Source: Limnohabitans sp. (GTDB taxonomy: Bacteria > Pseudomonadota > Gammaproteobacteria > Burkholderiales > Burkholderiaceae_C). Taken from it: DNA of 7,567 nt. Below are positions 6,670 through 7,567 of this stretch, in pieces (position 1 is the stretch's first letter; each line of letters starts with the position of its first letter). The stretch lies in the NCBI GenBank assembly GCA_009693225.1, contig SHXP01000110.1, positions 1-7,567 on the forward strand, read 5' to 3'. Both the position numbers and the translations under genes were made by a program. Under the pieces are notes generated by a model. That model was not told the DNA's origin and searched no databases. It was given only the letters and a program-made list of their open reading frames with translations.

Positions 6670-7065
6670 ATGAAAGTGCGCGTATTGTTTGCGGCACTGA
6701 GCCTGGCCCATGTGTTCGCCCTGGCCGACGGCGTCGACTTCATACAGCCCAAGGACGGCGACACGCTAGAGCCGACGTTTTTGGCCAAGTTCGCGGTCAC
6801 CGGCATGGAAGTGGCGCTGGCCGGCGAAATCAAGCCCGATACCGGCCACCACCATTTGCTGATCAATGCAGTGAATATTGAAAAAAATGTGGTCATCCCG
6901 AATGACAACCAGCACAAGCATTACGGCAAAGGCCAGACCGAAGCCGTGGTGTTTTTGCAGCCCGGCAAATACAAGCTGACTTTGCAGTTCGCCGACGGTG
7001 CACACCGGTCTTACGGCGAGGCGTTTGGCAAAAGCATTTATGTGACGGTGGAAGGTAAGCCTTGA
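6670..7065 (+). CDS. Exported DUF4399 protein
   Basis: 131 residues. A signal peptide (1-19, likely cut after Ala-Leu-Ala) is followed by a short beta-sandwich-like domain with the DUF4399 pattern: VDFIQPKDGDTL (22-33), KFAVTGMEV (40-48), GHHHLLIN (59-66), HKHYGKGQTEA (82-92) and LQPGKYKLTLQFADG (96-110). Six histidines (60, 61, 62, 82, 84, 112) fall in these conserved stretches, which suggests but does not prove metal binding. The frame is open upstream to 6430, but the ATG at 6670 is chosen because AAAGGA at 6658-6663 precedes it by 6 bases and the signal peptide begins there. It follows the adhesin-E-like gene by 37 bases and is the last gene of the operon. Function unknown; its place beside a di-haem protein suggests a periplasmic redox or metal-related role. 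Confidence 0.9.
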   Translation: MKVRVLFAALSLAHVFALADGVDFIQPKDGDTLEPTFLAKFAVTGMEVALAGEIKPDTGHHHLLINAVNIEKNVVIPNDNQHKHYGKGQTEAVVFLQPGKYKLTLQFADGAHRSYGEAFGKSIYVTVEGKP

Positions 7066-7131
7066 GCTCGGAGGAGGCAGTGCTGATCAGTTTGAAGTAA
7101 TGCAGATCTGATATACGCCAGCCGGATTGCA

Positions 7132-7567
7132 TCAAGCTTGAAAAACAGCGCCCAATTCCGAAACTGACACGACGTTCACAGCATAGGGGGTATCTGTGTT
7201 CAGCGGCCAGCCTTGAGCCACAGGCGCCACGATGAACGCAGCGTCTACACCGACATCGGCACAAGCTTGCCAGAACCCCCGGGTGACCTTGGGCGCAGCA
7301 GAGAATTTCATTTCAAAGTCCACGATTCGATTGCTCCAGACAACCACCACATTCAGTTCTGCGCCAGCTGCGGTTCGGTAAAAACCGATGTCAGCACCGG
7401 ATGGAGCCAGGGCACAAATTTGTTCAACCTCCAAACCTTCCCAGGAGGCGCCTGCGCCCGGGTGCCCGGCCAATGTGTTGAGGTCATTGATATTGAGCAA
7501 GGCATGAAGCAATCCGCTGTCGCGCACATAAACCTTGGGTGTTTTCACCAAGCGCTTGCCCAGGTTG
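7132..7567 (-). CDS. AAA-type ATPase, DUF4143 C-terminal part, N-terminus beyond right edge
   Basis: 144 residues are visible, open to the window edge, ending at TGA (7132-7134). The sequence begins in frame with NLGKRLVKTPKVYVRDSGLL, the hallmark junction of DUF4143, followed by HPGAGASWEGLEVEQI, FYRTAAGAELNVVVVW and FEMKFSAAPKVTRGFW. In this family an N-terminal AAA_14 ATPase (Walker A and B, not in the window) precedes a DUF4143 region with a PD-(D/E)xK nuclease-like fold. Total length is normally about 380-430 residues, so roughly two thirds lies to the right. The usual GAE-x-D motif reads GAE-L-N here, with Asn in place of Asp, while the later E-x-K is kept. A TTG at 7551 is not the real start, because the conserved frame continues upstream of it. 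It converges on the DUF4399 gene with 66 bases between; no clear terminator is visible there. Cellular role of these ATPases is poorly known. Confidence 0.9.
   Translation of the reverse strand, partial: NLGKRLVKTPKVYVRDSGLLHALLNINDLNTLAGHPGAGASWEGLEVEQICALAPSGADIGFYRTAAGAELNVVVVWSNRIVDFEMKFSAAPKVTRGFWQACADVGVDAAFIVAPVAQGWPLNTDTPYAVNVVSVSELGAVFQA

Noticed and set aside
7066..7131. Possible terminator between the DUF4399 gene and the convergent ATPase (short palindromes CTGATCAG and CAGATCTG).
   Set aside because: Stems are too short or loops too long, and no T-run follows.

Overview
The window is GC-rich bacterial DNA, densely coding, with nine protein genes and no RNA gene, CRISPR array or insertion sequence that I can see. 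The gene content (an orphan Bug/TctC-type periplasmic binding protein, a CaiB-type CoA transferase with an HMG-CoA-lyase-like partner, a DUF1111 di-haem protein) suggests a betaproteobacterium of the order Burkholderiales. This is inferred from gene families, not from a phylogenetic marker.

Left half (1-4668) looks like a small catabolic island. A Dke1-like cupin (acetylacetone-cleaving dioxygenase family), cut by the left edge, reads leftward from about 370. Divergent from it, across a 290-base intergenic region with repeated GCGC half-sites, lie a Bug-type solute-binding protein (661-1671) and an unrecognised cupin-like protein (1737-2477). Converging on these, with a 16-base overlap of the 3' ends, is a two-gene operon on the minus strand: a family III CoA transferase (start near 4668) and an HMG-CoA-lyase family enzyme (2462-3448), translationally coupled through an ATGA overlap. 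One plausible reading is that the binding protein captures an organic acid, one or both cupins act on it or on a related diketone, and the CoA transferase plus lyase activate and cleave a 3-hydroxy acid to central metabolites. The actual substrate cannot be read from the sequence.

Right half (4879-7065) is a plus-strand operon of three exported proteins: a DUF1111 di-haem oxidoreductase with two CxxCH motifs, a small protein resembling the surface-adhesin protein E domain (coupled by ATGA), and a DUF4399 protein rich in histidine. The operon is divergent from the CoA transferase, and the 210-base gap between them carries short CGCAGA repeats. It looks like a periplasmic redox or metal-related unit with no obvious link to the left half.

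At the right edge (7132-7567, minus strand) is the C-terminal part of an AAA-type ATPase with a DUF4143 domain, truncated by the window boundary. In it the usual acidic residue of the GAE-x-D motif is Asn.
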